A DNA stretch of 5,549 nucleotides from CBDULX01 sp965368175 (GTDB lineage Bacteria; Pseudomonadota; Gammaproteobacteria; SZUA-229), in NCBI GenBank assembly GCA_965368175.1, contig CBDULX010000199.1, forward strand, positions 1 to 5,549, given 5' to 3'. The translations under genes and the position numbers were made by a program. The notes beneath the pieces are model-generated. The model ran no database searches, was not told the DNA's origin, and was given only the letters and a program-made list of their open reading frames with translations. Position 1 is the first letter of the stretch; each line of letters opens with the position of its first letter. This document shows, piece after piece, positions 4,944 through 5,549 of this stretch.

Positions 4944-5474
4944 ATGAGTGAACCGTTTCAGTTATTAAAAAATATTGAACAGAGGTGTCGGGCGAATGCT
5001 TCATCTCTGCCAGCCGCAGACAGCAGTAAGGATGAATGGATTGGTATTGGGTTCAGGGTCGGCAATGTTGAACTGATGTCCCGTATGGGTGAGGTTTCAG
5101 AGATTCTGGAGCCACCAGAATTTACCCGAGTGCCCGGGGTGCAATCCTGGGTGATCGGAATAGCTAATGTGCGAGGAAGCCTGTTGCCGATTATGGATCT
5201 GAAAGGTTTTGTGTTGGGCGAAGGCATGAAAAACAGGAAAGAGGGACGTGTTCTTGTTATTAAGCATAATGGTGTTAATACGGGTTTGATAGTGGATGAG
5301 GTTCTGGGTATGAGGCATTTCTTTCTTAATGAGCAGACCTTGAATGTGCCTGATGTTGGTCAGGGGTTTAAGCCATTCATCAAGCATGCATTTAAGAGGG
5401 ACAATGAATGTTGGCCTGTATTCAGTTTTCATTCTTTGGTAGAAAGCGAACAATTCCTGCAAGCGTCTTTGTAG
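4944..5474 (+). CDS. pilI: Type IV pilus chemotaxis adaptor PilI (CheW-like)
   Basis: A 176-residue CheW-domain protein, close to the 178 residues I recall for Pseudomonas PilI. The N-terminus FQLLKNIEQRCR (5-16) matches the PilI lead-in. The CheW domain runs from about 32 to 172, with IGFRVGNVELMSRMGEVSEIL (35-55), the conserved core VIGIANVRGSLLPIMDL (70-86), RVLVIKHNGVNTGLIVDEVLGM (102-123) and the late segment KPFIKHAF (143-150). PilI is a cytoplasmic scaffold that couples the receptor PilJ to the kinase ChpA at the cell poles. It begins 17 bases after pilH with no visible ribosome binding site, and the start agrees with homologues. Nothing suggests truncation. The next gene starts 47 bases downstream. 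Confidence 0.96.
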   Translation: MSEPFQLLKNIEQRCRANASSLPAADSSKDEWIGIGFRVGNVELMSRMGEVSEILEPPEFTRVPGVQSWVIGIANVRGSLLPIMDLKGFVLGEGMKNRKEGRVLVIKHNGVNTGLIVDEVLGMRHFFLNEQTLNVPDVGQGFKPFIKHAFKRDNECWPVFSFHSLVESEQFLQASL

Positions 5475-5506
5475 GAATTATGTTTGGGATAAAAATCCGG
5501 TAGTCT

Positions 5507-5510
5507 GGAG
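5507..5510 (+). promoter_or_regulatory. Ribosome binding site of the next gene (pilJ)
   Basis: GGAG, 11 bases before the ATG at 5522. The gap is longer than ideal and contains a run of seven A bases (5514-5520). Confidence 0.6.
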
Positions 5511-5521
5511 TAGAAAAAAAG

Positions 5522-5549
5522 ATGAGTGTTGTAAAACGTAATCCATTTT
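5522..5549 (+). CDS. pilJ: Start of next gene, probably methyl-accepting protein PilJ (partial)
   Basis: An ATG at 5522, preceded by GGAG, opens a frame reading MSVVKRNPF before the window ends. In Pil-Chp operons the gene after pilI is pilJ, the membrane chemoreceptor that signals to ChpA through PilI. The visible residues are a short basic N-terminus, as expected before a first membrane helix, but are too few to prove identity. The call rests on gene order. Confidence 0.65.

Noticed and set aside
4958..5462. Minus-strand open frames opposite pilI
   Set aside because: They are shadows of the pilI coding sequence, without recognisable domains.
5480..5503. Seven-codon open frame (MFGIKIR) between pilI and pilJ, with a small GGAT/ATCC stem
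   Set aside because: Too short to judge; an ATG followed by a stop at this distance is expected by chance, and the 4-base stem is weak.
1..5549. Mobile element, CRISPR array, tRNA or phage remnant
   Set aside because: The window is almost entirely filled by conserved housekeeping and pilus genes in a known order, with no long repeats, transposase, integrase or spaced repeats visible.

Overview
The window looks like chromosomal DNA from a gammaproteobacterium with type IV pili. The evidence is the gene content (glutathione synthetase, AlgH/YqgE, RuvX/YqgF, a TonB-family protein and the PilG/PilH/PilI twitching chemotaxis proteins) and the gene order. From memory, this order closely resembles the Pseudomonas aeruginosa region that runs pyrR-ruvX-algH-tonB3-gshB, then divergently pilG-pilH-pilI-pilJ. 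The main difference is an added apbE between gshB and tonB. Base composition is moderate and the genes look evenly native. I cannot name the genus.

Left part (positions 1-3859, all minus strand, transcribed right to left): gshB, apbE, tonB, algH (yqgE), ruvX (yqgF), and the first codons of a further gene at the window edge, which synteny suggests is pyrR. The genes are packed very tightly. There are ATGA overlaps at gshB/apbE, algH/ruvX and ruvX/next gene, a TGATG junction at tonB/algH, and a 7-base gap at apbE/tonB. This is almost certainly one transcript with translational coupling.

Centre (3860-4099): a 240-base AT-rich divergent control region. It holds a perfect TATAAT on the minus strand for the gshB operon, an extended -10 and a second weaker promoter candidate on the plus strand for pilG, and several short dyads that could be operators.

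Right part (4100-5549, plus strand): pilG, pilH, pilI and the first nine codons of the next gene, by position pilJ. These are the first components of the Pil-Chp chemosensory pathway: two CheY-like receivers (PilG and PilH), the CheW-like adaptor PilI and the presumed receptor PilJ. They control pilus extension, retraction and twitching. The tonB gene across the divergent promoter may belong to the same theme, because the P. aeruginosa gene at the equivalent place (tonB3) is known to affect twitching and pilus assembly.

I see no wholly new system, mobile element, CRISPR array or RNA gene. The points most worth checking are the apbE insertion, the altered DER motif in RuvX, the hairpins at three gene junctions (one holding the ruvX ribosome binding site, one directly abutting the pilI start codon), the A8 tract in tonB, and the dyads in the divergent promoter region.
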